Below are positions 1-6,540 of a stretch of DNA of 13,075 nucleotides, piece after piece. The stretch spans positions 1 through 13,075 of the forward strand of contig JBKPDV010000251.1 of assembly GCA_046728075.1 (NCBI GenBank). Reading direction: 5' to 3'. Source of the DNA: JBKPDV01 sp046728075 (GTDB lineage: Bacteria > Acidobacteriota > Thermoanaerobaculia > UBA5066 > Gp7-AA6). Below the pieces are notes generated by a model. It was not told where the DNA came from, did no database searches, and saw nothing but the letters and a program-made list of their open reading frames with translations. Position numbers and translations under genes: made by a program. The stretch's first letter is position 1. Every line of letters starts with the position of its first letter.

Positions 1-261
1 GCTCTGCACCGCGCGCTCCCGGGTCTTCCGCCCGAGGTGGAAGCGACTCTGCAACGGATCATGCAGGACGAGAAATGGCACATCCAGTGGGTCGGAGACG
101 CGCTCGTTTCGCTGGAGGCCGAGTACGGGAAAGAGCACATCGCCAGGACCATCGAGCGCTACGCGGCCGCCGATCGAAAAGTGTACGAGAAGACACTCGA
201 CGAGCACTCGGGCCGGCTCGAGGCGCTCATCGCGCAGCGCCGCGACCGGGAGAGACGATGA
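1..261 (+). CDS. Ferritin-like domain protein, C-terminal part (partial at window edge)
   Basis: The frame is open from the first base, so 86 residues of a gene that starts outside the window are visible; the in-frame GTG at 37 lies inside it and is not taken as the start. The visible part is almost all helical and charged. It carries an E-x-x-H pair (Glu24 and His27 of the visible part, in the segment DEKWHIQWVGDAL), the pattern that supplies metal ligands in the second half of ferritin/rubrerythrin-like di-iron four-helix bundles. A second long amphipathic helix rich in Arg and Glu follows. The stop overlaps the start of the acyl carrier protein gene by 4 bases (ATGA), so the two are very likely translated together. 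An oxidase or hydroxylase acting on a carrier-bound acyl chain would fit, but that is inference. The N-terminal metal ligands are not visible, so catalytic competence cannot be judged. Confidence 0.6.
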   Translation, partial: ALHRALPGLPPEVEATLQRIMQDEKWHIQWVGDALVSLEAEYGKEHIARTIERYAAADRKVYEKTLDEHSGRLEALIAQRRDRERR

Positions 262-485
262 TCGACCCCGAGGCGGTGAGGGGACGGATCGCGACGTTTC
301 TGCGCCTCCAGCCCGGGAAGGCGGTGGATGGCGCGATTCTCACGGACCTCGTCACGGAGTCTTTCGTCCTGGTCCAGCTCGTGATCGATCTGCAGGAGGA
401 GTTCGGGATTCGCCTCTCCGGGGAGGACCTGCGCGAGGTACGCACCGTCAAGGACCTCATCACAATCGTCACGACCCGAGGCTAG
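258..485 (+). CDS. Acyl carrier protein
   Basis: A 75-residue protein with the size, acidity and helix pattern of an acyl carrier protein. Such proteins hold growing acyl chains on a phosphopantetheine arm in fatty acid, polyketide or related synthesis in the cytoplasm. Ser35 is the expected attachment site: the usual Asp-Ser-Leu is here Glu-Ser-Phe, followed by helix II (VLVQLVIDLQEEFGI), which matches the family pattern of a hydrophobic helix ending in EEF. Helix III and the closing helix (TVKDLITIV) are also recognisable. The ATG lies inside the stop region of the preceding ferritin-like gene (ATGA overlap), which sets the start and indicates translational coupling. The altered attachment motif suggests a specialised carrier rather than the housekeeping AcpP. 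The partner synthases must lie to the left, outside the window. Confidence 0.85.
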   Translation: MIDPEAVRGRIATFLRLQPGKAVDGAILTDLVTESFVLVQLVIDLQEEFGIRLSGEDLREVRTVKDLITIVTTRG

Positions 486-592
486 TGAAGTTCCTTGACG
501 GGTCAAAGGCCGCCCGGCCACCTCGCTCGTAACTCACTCTTGCGAGACTCCCTATCCCCCGGCGTCCGTCAGCCGTGCTGCTGTGCCGGAGC

Positions 593-1207
593 TCATCCAC
601 TTCTCCTCAGAATCCAGGTCGTCATACACCGGCGATCCTGAACGATCGTCGTTTTCAATGGATCGAGCAGAGTGCCGCCGAGCTCCGACGTCAGCCGCAT
701 CAGATACGGCTCATCGACCAGGAAGCGCTCGGTGCCGTCGGGCAGCGCGAAGCGCCGTCCCCCGAGACTGGTGAAGCGCTGCTCCATTCCGATGGAGGAT
801 GCGAGGCGGCAAAAGAAGAAACCGCCCGGCTTGACCAGGCGCCACGTCCCCTCCAGCATTGCCCGAAAGTGCGGCTCGTCCCGTGCGAAATGAAGCACGG
901 CGCTGCTCAAGACGACGTCCGCGCTGCGGTCCGGAAAGCTGTTGGACTCGACGGCCTCCGCCCGGAAGTTCGAGGCGGGAAGCCGCGGGGCGAGCCGTCC
1001 TGCGAGAGCTCGTACGCGGTCGACAGCCCCCGCATCCGGGTCGACAGCGAAGACTTCGTAGTCCTGGCTCAGAAGGAAGACGAGGTTGCGTCCCTCGCCG
1101 CACCCCGCATCGAAGATGGTCATCCCCGGAGCGATCCTGCCGCGTAGGAGCTGATCGAAGAGGTAGATGTCGATCTGCCCGAACAACGAAGGAAGGCGGA
1201 TGCTCAC
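593..1207 (-). CDS. Class I SAM-dependent methyltransferase
   Basis: A 204-residue protein with the Rossmann-like fold of class I methyltransferases, which move a methyl group from S-adenosylmethionine to a substrate. Motif I is clear at residues 31-39 (IFDAGCGEG). The acidic residue that binds the ribose hydroxyls is Asp56 in EVFAVD. The segment DVVLSSAVLHF (97-107) and the LVKPGG turn (124-129) are the usual motif IV and post-motif elements. There is no signal peptide, so it is cytosolic. The start is GTG; it overlaps the stop of the upstream HbpS-like gene by four bases (GTGA), so translation is probably coupled. The substrate cannot be told: the C-terminal 70 residues that would define it match no subfamily I can name. 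A TehB/UbiE-like small-molecule methyltransferase is the safest label. Confidence 0.85.
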   Translation of the reverse strand: MSIRLPSLFGQIDIYLFDQLLRGRIAPGMTIFDAGCGEGRNLVFLLSQDYEVFAVDPDAGAVDRVRALAGRLAPRLPASNFRAEAVESNSFPDRSADVVLSSAVLHFARDEPHFRAMLEGTWRLVKPGGFFFCRLASSIGMEQRFTSLGGRRFALPDGTERFLVDEPYLMRLTSELGGTLLDPLKTTIVQDRRCMTTWILRRSG

Positions 1208-1626
1208 GAGCCGGCGATGAGAGCCGCTGCTCCGGCGCCGGCCACGAGGCCATCCTGATCGCTGGAACCGCCGGAAGCGCCGATTCCGCCGACGATCTCA
1301 CCCTTGATCACGAGAGGCACGCCCCCTTCGATCGGAACAGCCCTCTCGAGTGCCAGAACGCGAACGCCGGCGCCGCCGGATGCCAGCATGTCCTGAAAGA
1401 CCTTCGTCGGCCGCTTGAAGAGTGCCGCGGAGCGGGACTTGGCGATGGAGACATTCACGCTGCCGGTCTGAGTCCCATCCATCTTCGCGAAGGAAACGAG
1501 CTCGCCCGACGGGTCGGTAATGGCGACCGCCATGAGCCAGCCGTTCTTTCGGGCCTCGGCGATCGCCGCCGCGGCGGCTTTCTGGGCGCTGTCGAGATTG
1601 ATTGGCATTCCGTAAGGTTCGGGCAT
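1204..1626 (-). CDS. GlcG/HbpS family heme-binding protein (DUF336)
   Basis: A 140-residue protein of the GlcG/HbpS family (Pfam Haem_degrading). Members form small octamer-like assemblies; some bind heme (Streptomyces HbpS), others sit beside dehydrogenase or cobalamin-related genes with no known activity. Family landmarks are the opening LDSAQKAAAAAIAEA helix, the strand MAVAITDPSGELVSF, the SIAKSRSAALF helix, and the PIEGGVPLVIKGEIVGGIG strand pair (98-116), ending with SSDQDGLVAGAG. There is no signal peptide, unlike secreted HbpS. A GAGGAG ribosome site lies about 6 bases before the ATG at 1626; a second in-frame ATG at 1608 has a poorer site. The gene ends inside the start of the methyltransferase gene (GTGA). 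Heme binding is not shown by sequence alone, so the name is a family name, not a function. Confidence 0.85.
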   Translation of the reverse strand: MPEPYGMPINLDSAQKAAAAAIAEARKNGWLMAVAITDPSGELVSFAKMDGTQTGSVNVSIAKSRSAALFKRPTKVFQDMLASGGAGVRVLALERAVPIEGGVPLVIKGEIVGGIGASGGSSDQDGLVAGAGAAALIAGS

Positions 1627-1705
1627 CTGTCTCTCCTCGTCAGGAAAGAGGAAACTCGCTTGGGGAGAACCGGGATCCGTTTGACTTGTGGGGCAGCCGG
1701 AGGCT

Positions 1706-2191
1706 TCACATGCCCGTGTCGTCCGCCGAAGGGCCGTAGATCGAAGGCACTTTCCCGCCCATGGGCCTCAAGTAGCTGGAGAGCTGCCCGCGGTGATGGA
1801 TCGCGTCGAAGAGAAAGCCCCAGAGCATATCGCCGAGCGGAGCCTCCCACGCGACCTTTCCGTCCATGAGGAAGCGCGCCTTCTTCTCCCAGGCCGCGTC
1901 ATCGAGCCGGGTCAACCGCTTTTCGAGCTCGCTCGAGTTCCGCTCGTAGGCGGCGATGGATTCCTCCAGCGTCTTGGGCGCGGGCGTCTGCACGAAATTG
2001 AGCTCCCCGTGGTCGGCAATCTGGCACGCGTCCCCGAGCTCGCTCGCCAGCAGCCAGACGAGATCGCCGGTGCACGTCGAGCGCGGATGCGGGCGATACG
2101 CCAGCTGCTCCGGCGGCACCGCGCGAAGAACGCGGAGGAACTTCGGCTTTTCGTCCTTGAAGCATTTCACCAGGTGCTCACGACTATTCAT
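1706..2191 (-). CDS. DinB family protein
   Basis: A 161-residue helical-bundle protein of the DinB/YfiT type. In this superfamily three histidines usually hold a metal ion; known members include bacillithiol or mycothiol transferases and many uncharacterised proteins. The C-terminal signature IHHRGQLSSYLRPMGGK (131-147) followed by VPSIYGPSADD is clear. The first helix pair contains no histidine where helix 2 normally has its ligand (it reads DLVWLLASE), and the position four residues before His133 is Asp129, so the metal site is unusual or degenerate. There is no signal peptide. A strong GGGAGGAG ribosome site lies 5 to 7 bases before the ATG. It lies 80 bases after the hydrolase gene and 79 bases before the HbpS-like gene on the same strand, so it may share a transcript, but its role there is unknown. 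Confidence 0.8.
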   Translation of the reverse strand: MNSREHLVKCFKDEKPKFLRVLRAVPPEQLAYRPHPRSTCTGDLVWLLASELGDACQIADHGELNFVQTPAPKTLEESIAAYERNSSELEKRLTRLDDAAWEKKARFLMDGKVAWEAPLGDMLWGFLFDAIHHRGQLSSYLRPMGGKVPSIYGPSADDTGM

Positions 2192-2271
2192 CTTTCTCCT
2201 CCCAGGCCGGCATCCGCGCGGGGCGCCGGCGCTTTCGAATCACACATTCTCGCCCAATTCCGGTCTGTTCC

Positions 2272-4257
2272 TCACGGGGTGACCAGCGGAAGCTCGACGA
2301 AGCTCGCCTGGTCGGGCGAGTGCGAATGGTAGATGCGCTGGACGGACTTTCGGTAGTCAACAGGCTTGGCCCAGAAGATGTTCGAGACGAAAGTCTGCGG
2401 ATTTCGATCGTAGAGGGGGAACCAGCTCGACTGAATCTGCACCATGATCTTGTGTCCGGGCAGAAAGACGTGGTTCGCCGTCGGGAGAGCGAAGCGGTAG
2501 GGAAGGGGTTTGTCCGGCGTGATGGCCCTGGCCGTCTCCAGACTCTCGCGATAGCGGCCCCGGAAGATGTCGGCCGAAACCATCAGCTGGTATCCGCCCA
2601 TGCCCGGGTCCGCGGCCACTTCGTCGGGGGAAACATCGATCAGCTTGACGACCCAGTCGGAGTCCGTGCCGCTGGTCGAGGCGACCAGATTCGCGACCGG
2701 CTGTCCGCTGATCTTCACCGGCGCCGTCAGGACGTCGGACACGAATACGGCGACATCCGGCCGGCTGGAGGCTTCGCGTTGGTCGGACACGAGCCACTCG
2801 CGCCAGCTCTTCCCCTTGTCGTAGCTCGATGGCACGACCGGGCGCGCGATGAAAGGCACGGGCTTGGCCGGGTCGGAGACGTATTCGTCGAACGCCGCGT
2901 CGCCCGGCTTCGGCGCGGCGAAGTCGAGCCTTCCGCCCGCGGCCAGGTAGAGCGGCGTCGATTTGACCGAGCAGCCGCTCGGGGGCGCGCAGCCCGCCGG
3001 CCACGCCGGCAGCCGCCGCCATGCGTTCGTGCCCGTCTCGAAGGCGACGACCGGCGGGACGTCGGCTTTCGGCGCGCCGTCCTTGAGGTACTGGTCCAAG
3101 AACGGGCGCAGGATCTCGCGGCGGAAAGTCAGCGCCGTGTCGCTGTTGAACTTGATCGCGCCGAGCGAGCTGCCTTCCCGGATCTCCTGCCCGTGGTGCC
3201 AGGGACCGATGACCAGAAAAACCTTGTTGTTGTCTGTGTCTTTCGGCTTGATCGCCTTGTAGACGGCGATGGCGCCGTAGATGTCCTCCTGATCCCACAG
3301 GCTGTGCACCAGCATGACCGGCACCTTCAGGGGCTGCGCGGCGAGCACTTTGTCGACCGCCTGGTCGCGCCAGAACGCGTCGTAGCCGGGATGCGCGAGG
3401 AGCTTGCGCCAGAAGCCGACCTGCTCGAGACCCCGGCGGCGGCCGAGGTCGCCCGCCGAGCCTGCCTGCAGGAACATCTCGTAATCGTCCAGGTGGGTCA
3501 TCCACCACTTGGCCTCTGATTCGCGGGTCGCCTCCTGATCGTAGATATAGGACATTCCCAACTGGCGGAAGGCTCCGTTGTGGAACCAGTCATCGCCCAT
3601 CCAGCCGTCGACCATGGGGTTCATCGGCACGGAAACCTTCAGGGCAGGATGCGGGTTGACGAGCGCCATCAGCGGCAGAAAGCCGTCGTAGGAAATCCCG
3701 AGAATGCCGACCCGGCCGTTGCTTTCCGGAACGTTCTTCACGAGCCAGTCGATCGTGTCGTAGGTATCCGTCGCGTGATCGACCGGCGTCGGATTCTGCG
3801 GCCCGTGCAGGGGACGATTCATCACGTAGTCCCCCTCGGACTTGTGCTTTCCACGCACGTCCTGGACAACGCGGATGTAACCCCCCTCGACGATGACGTC
3901 GGTGGCGTTGTCGTAGCCTTCCAGGCTCGGCCCCAGGTGCGCGCTCTCGCTGTGGGTCGTCAGCTCCCTGGCGTTGTACGGCGTGCGCGTCAAGAGGATC
4001 GGCGCGCCTTTGGCTCCCCTCGGCACAAGGATGACCGTGTTCAGCTTCACGCCGTCTCGCATCGGAATCATCACGACGCGGCGGATGTAGTCGAAGCTCT
4101 CGGTCGCCGGCGCGAGCTTGGCCGGCGTCTCACTTGGCAGCGCCGGGTACTTCGGCGGCGGCGAGGCTGTCTGGCCCGCCGAGAGGTCCGCGAACAACAG
4201 AGCGCAGAACAACGGCGCGAGAAAGTCGAGCGTCGGAAAGCGATGCGTCGGCTTCAT
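2272..4257 (-). CDS. Secreted S15/CocE family hydrolase, alpha-amino-acid ester hydrolase-like
   Basis: A 661-residue serine hydrolase of the X-Pro dipeptidyl-peptidase/CocE family. Residues 1 to about 28 form a signal peptide (hydrophobic LAPLFCALLFADL, then SAG-Q), so it acts in the periplasm or outside. The alpha/beta-hydrolase domain follows: nucleophile Ser189 in GISYDG, Asp322 in SLWDQEDIYGA, and His354 or His355 in GPWHHGQ. A helical cap lies between, and a C-terminal jelly-roll (PepX_C) starts near residue 420. The segments NPHPALKV and MVDGWMGDDWFHNGAFR closely resemble alpha-amino-acid ester hydrolases, which cleave or transfer alpha-amino acyl groups on esters and amides, including aminopenicillins and cephalosporins. 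The Ser-to-Asp spacing of 133 agrees with the Acetobacter turbidans enzyme as I recall it. Length is normal for that family. The ATG at 4257 is chosen because an AGGAG site lies 9 bases before it and the signal peptide starts there. The natural substrate is unknown. It lies 89 bases after the DAO-like gene. Confidence 0.85.
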   Translation of the reverse strand: MKPTHRFPTLDFLAPLFCALLFADLSAGQTASPPPKYPALPSETPAKLAPATESFDYIRRVVMIPMRDGVKLNTVILVPRGAKGAPILLTRTPYNARELTTHSESAHLGPSLEGYDNATDVIVEGGYIRVVQDVRGKHKSEGDYVMNRPLHGPQNPTPVDHATDTYDTIDWLVKNVPESNGRVGILGISYDGFLPLMALVNPHPALKVSVPMNPMVDGWMGDDWFHNGAFRQLGMSYIYDQEATRESEAKWWMTHLDDYEMFLQAGSAGDLGRRRGLEQVGFWRKLLAHPGYDAFWRDQAVDKVLAAQPLKVPVMLVHSLWDQEDIYGAIAVYKAIKPKDTDNNKVFLVIGPWHHGQEIREGSSLGAIKFNSDTALTFRREILRPFLDQYLKDGAPKADVPPVVAFETGTNAWRRLPAWPAGCAPPSGCSVKSTPLYLAAGGRLDFAAPKPGDAAFDEYVSDPAKPVPFIARPVVPSSYDKGKSWREWLVSDQREASSRPDVAVFVSDVLTAPVKISGQPVANLVASTSGTDSDWVVKLIDVSPDEVAADPGMGGYQLMVSADIFRGRYRESLETARAITPDKPLPYRFALPTANHVFLPGHKIMVQIQSSWFPLYDRNPQTFVSNIFWAKPVDYRKSVQRIYHSHSPDQASFVELPLVTP

Positions 4258-4266
4258 AAGGCGTTT

Positions 4267-4271
4267 CTCCT
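4267..4271 (-). promoter_or_regulatory. Ribosome binding site deciding the start of the S15/CocE hydrolase
   Basis: On the minus strand AGGAG stands 9 bases before the ATG at 4257. It favours that start over the in-frame ATG at 4287 and over the much longer open frame running up to 5022, which overlaps the DAO-like gene in another frame. Confidence 0.6.
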
Positions 4272-4346
4272 GATTTGTTGATTCCATCCTGCGGATGCTA
4301 CTTCGCTGACCTCGACTCCGGAGACGGCCGGCGGCGCGGGTTTGAG

Positions 4347-5483
4347 TCAGCAGCTTCGGAAGCTCTCGAAGAATTCGCGGTGGCGCGAAAGGATCCGCTC
4401 CTTGGCCTCGAGGTTCGGCTCGAGCGACCATTCCCCGTGCTCGTGCGTTCCGCCGAGCAGGATGCCGTCCGAGCGCGGAAACATGTAGGTGTCGCCGGAA
4501 AGCGTGGCGTACTGGACCTCCGGCTGAGGGAGGAGGAAGGTCAGCTGCCCTTTCAGCGGGACAAGCTCCTCGTCGCCGAAGAGCGCCTTCGCGCCGAGCC
4601 CGGTGCAGTTGACGAGCACGCGCTCGGGAAGAGCGCGAAGGGACTCGCGGTCGGCAAGCTCCGTGACGCGAACGACGGCGCCGGCCGCGCGGACCTCGTC
4701 GAGCATCGCCTCGAGATAGGTGGGAGGCTCGATCAACATTCCATCGAACTGGCGGACGTACTTGTAGCCATGAAAGGGATGCTCGGACGGGGAGAGGTCG
4801 CGAAGGTCGGGCAGCATCGAGCGAAGGGGCGATTCCCGTCCGATCAGCGAAGCCTCCTGCCAGCTCTCGTTCCTCAGGACGTAGTTGCACATCCAGCGGA
4901 CGCCGTACCGCGGCCCCACCATCACCTGATACCGCCGGTACGCGAACTCGGACGCCGCGATGAATTGCTTCAGGAACTCCGGCGTGCGTCGCTCGGAGTC
5001 GACGACGAAGAACGGGAACCACTGCCCGCCGGCGACGTTGGACGTCGTATTCGGCGGCAGGTCCCTGGCGTAGATCGTCACCGCGCGGCCGGATTCCTGG
5101 AGGAGGCGCGCGGTGGCGAGGCCGACGGCGCCGCAGCCGAGCACGCCGACCGCGCCGCGATAATCCGGTGGAACCATGTCCACCGCCAGGCGTGCCGTGC
5201 CCCAGGAGAGCGTGATGCCTCCGCCGCCATGCCCGTAGTTGTGGACGACGAGCCGGTCTCCGATCCGTTCCGCCCGCACGACGAAGCCGGAGGGCCGGTA
5301 GGGGCGCAGCCCCGCGATCGTACGGATCTCGCGCTCCGGAGCAACCCGAACCGGCGGCAAGGCGCAGCCGGCGGGCAAGACAGTGCCGGGGATCCTGTCG
5401 ATTACGCGATTTCGCCGGCAGGCCGAGAGGGCGAGGGCGGCCGCGGAAACGCCGGCCGACTGGAAGAAGCGGCGGCGGTTCAT
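4347..5483 (-). CDS. Tat-exported D-amino-acid-oxidase-like FAD lipoprotein with permuted motif order
   Basis: A 378-residue FAD-dependent oxidoreductase of the DAO family. The N-terminus MNRRRFFQSAG is a twin-arginine signal, and a lipobox (Leu19-Ser-Ala-Cys22) follows, so the folded flavoprotein is probably exported and lipid-anchored. The dinucleotide-binding motif G116-C-G118-A-V-G121 with the strand VTIYARD starts only near residue 112. The two signatures that close canonical D-amino acid oxidases come before it: GLRPYRP (58-64, Arg60 matching the substrate-carboxylate arginine) and HNYGHGGGGITLSWG (81-95). The C-terminus then ends soon after LLGGTHEHGEW, where ordinary enzymes continue into those motifs. 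The order is therefore circularly permuted. Tyr333 in DTYMFP matches an active-site tyrosine. Oxidation of D-amino acids to keto acids, ammonia and peroxide is the family reaction; activity here is inferred. No clear ribosome site precedes the ATG; the start is fixed by the Tat signal. The gene leads the minus-strand run and lies 89 bases before the hydrolase gene. Confidence 0.8.
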   Translation of the reverse strand: MNRRRFFQSAGVSAAALALSACRRNRVIDRIPGTVLPAGCALPPVRVAPEREIRTIAGLRPYRPSGFVVRAERIGDRLVVHNYGHGGGGITLSWGTARLAVDMVPPDYRGAVGVLGCGAVGLATARLLQESGRAVTIYARDLPPNTTSNVAGGQWFPFFVVDSERRTPEFLKQFIAASEFAYRRYQVMVGPRYGVRWMCNYVLRNESWQEASLIGRESPLRSMLPDLRDLSPSEHPFHGYKYVRQFDGMLIEPPTYLEAMLDEVRAAGAVVRVTELADRESLRALPERVLVNCTGLGAKALFGDEELVPLKGQLTFLLPQPEVQYATLSGDTYMFPRSDGILLGGTHEHGEWSLEPNLEAKERILSRHREFFESFRSC

Positions 5484-5530
5484 TCGAGGCGGGGGAAATG
5501 TTTCATCGAGTCAACGAAGATCCGTCTCCC

Positions 5531-5546
5531 ATTATGTCCCGGACAT
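5531..5546. promoter_or_regulatory. Palindromic operator-like site and candidate -10 in the divergent spacer
   Basis: The 92-bp spacer between the DAO-like gene (minus) and the VOC gene (plus) holds a 13-bp inverted repeat, ATGTCC-C-GGACAT, at 5534-5546. Overlapping it on the minus strand is CATAAT (5531-5536), five of six matches to a sigma-70 -10 box, about 48 bases before the DAO-like start; the -35 region is weak. A dimeric repressor bound here would cover that promoter. No regulator gene is nearby, so the role is inference. Confidence 0.35.
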
Positions 5547-5575
5547 GGCGATAGTCTGAGGCGGCGAGAGGGAAC

Positions 5576-6280
5576 ATGAAGACGTTCTGGATCGTGTCGG
5601 TTCTTGACTTGATCGCCCTTGGCGTCTTCGCGCAGGCGGCCGCCAGGAGCGATCTGCTCGCACGGATCGACCACCTCGTTTACGCGACCCCGGATCTGAA
5701 CGCCGGAATCGAGGCCATCGAAAAGCTCACCGGCGTGCGGGCGACGCCGGGAGGTCAGCACCCGGGACGCGGAACGCGAAACGCTCTGATCGCGCTCGGA
5801 CCCACGAGCTATCTCGAAATCATCGGGCCGGATCCCGACCAGACGGCGCCCCCGCATCCGCGCCCTTTCGGAATCGACGGGCTGAAGGCGCCGCGGCTGG
5901 CGAGGTGGGTCGTCCAAGCGCAGAACCTCGAGCAGCTGGCCGCGGAGGCCTCACGCAAGGGGATCCAGCTCGGAGAGGTGACGGCCGGAAAGCGGCAGCG
6001 TCCGGACGGCGTTCTCCTGACGTGGCGCTACACGGATCCCCTCGTGGATCTCGCCGATGGTCTCGTTCCCTTCTTCATCGACTGGGGCGATTCTCCGCAT
6101 CCCGCCGCCGCGGCGGCGAAGGGCCTGACGTTGATCGCGCTGCAAGGAGAGCATCCCGATGCCGCCCGAGTCGGGAAGATCCTGACTTCGCTCGGCCTCG
6201 ATCTCCCGCTGCGAACCGGACCGGCGCCGGCTCTGATCGCGACCGTCGAGAGCCCGCGCGGCCGGGTCGAGCTGCGGTAA
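5576..6280 (+). CDS. VOC family / glyoxalase-like domain protein
   Basis: A 234-residue protein of the vicinal oxygen chelate superfamily, matching the glyoxalase-like group (Glyoxalase_3 type). Landmarks in order are IDHLVYATPDL (31-41), with His33 as the likely first metal ligand, GGQHPGRGTRNALIALG (59-75), TSYLEIIGPDP (77-87), with Glu81 as a likely ligand, and PFFIDWGDSPHP in the second half. Members are metal-dependent or ligand-binding proteins of varied function; no substrate can be assigned. Residues 3-23 are hydrophobic (FWIVSVLDLIALGVFAQAAA) with one lysine before them, which may be a signal peptide, although the Asp inside makes it weak. A GAGAGG ribosome site lies about 4 bases before the ATG. 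It diverges from the DAO-like gene and ends in the long gene-free stretch. Confidence 0.8.
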   Translation: MKTFWIVSVLDLIALGVFAQAAARSDLLARIDHLVYATPDLNAGIEAIEKLTGVRATPGGQHPGRGTRNALIALGPTSYLEIIGPDPDQTAPPHPRPFGIDGLKAPRLARWVVQAQNLEQLAAEASRKGIQLGEVTAGKRQRPDGVLLTWRYTDPLVDLADGLVPFFIDWGDSPHPAAAAAKGLTLIALQGEHPDAARVGKILTSLGLDLPLRTGPAPALIATVESPRGRVELR

Positions 6281-6540
6281 CTCAGTCTCGTTCACTGTAA
6301 CGGTTGAATCGATAGCCGGCGCCGGAGAACGCGAAGGGTGAGCTGACGCCCGGAGTCGCCGTCATTGCCCTCGGCGGCACGCGGCGGCCCGGCCGCGGAC
6401 GCATGCTCTTGGCCGCCGCTCCGGTCTCTCGGGCACAGAAACATTCACTCTTTATAGCGAGTTCGGTGTGTGCCCTCGGACAGGGCCGCCGCCGGGCAAC
6501 GCCGGCGCCTCCGGGCTCGCTCTCTGACTTAAGTCTCTAT
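6281..6540. other. Gene-free stretch with small inverted repeats
   Basis: No credible coding frame is seen here between the convergent VOC (plus) and MOSC (minus) genes; the plus-strand open frames crossing it have no family resemblance and continue antisense to the MOSC gene. It holds a 10-bp perfect palindrome of C and G at 6316-6325, a 7-bp inverted repeat GGGCACA (6431-6437) / TGTGCCC (6469-6475) around an unusually AT-rich core with TTTATAG, and a CGCCGG/CCGGCG hairpin (6490-6507). None has the T-run of a standard intrinsic terminator. The last 160 bases before the MOSC stop are described separately. Confidence 0.5.

Noticed and set aside
486..592. A terminator after the acyl carrier protein gene
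   Set aside because: Only a 4-bp GGCC stem and a 5-bp CTCGC/GCGAG pair with a long loop are found, without a T-run.
4258..5022. N-terminal extension of the S15/CocE hydrolase frame up to 5022
   Set aside because: The added 255 residues are low-complexity and Arg-rich, overlap the DAO-like gene on the same strand in another frame, and would bury a good signal peptide and ribosome site.
2272..5483. The hydrolase/oxidase pair as a dedicated beta-lactam resistance locus
   Set aside because: Resemblance to alpha-amino-acid ester hydrolases shows only that such compounds could be accepted; there is no beta-lactamase, target or regulator gene alongside.
4275..5579. A 434-residue plus-strand open frame
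   Set aside because: Antisense to the DAO-like gene, with shadow-type composition and no recognisable family.
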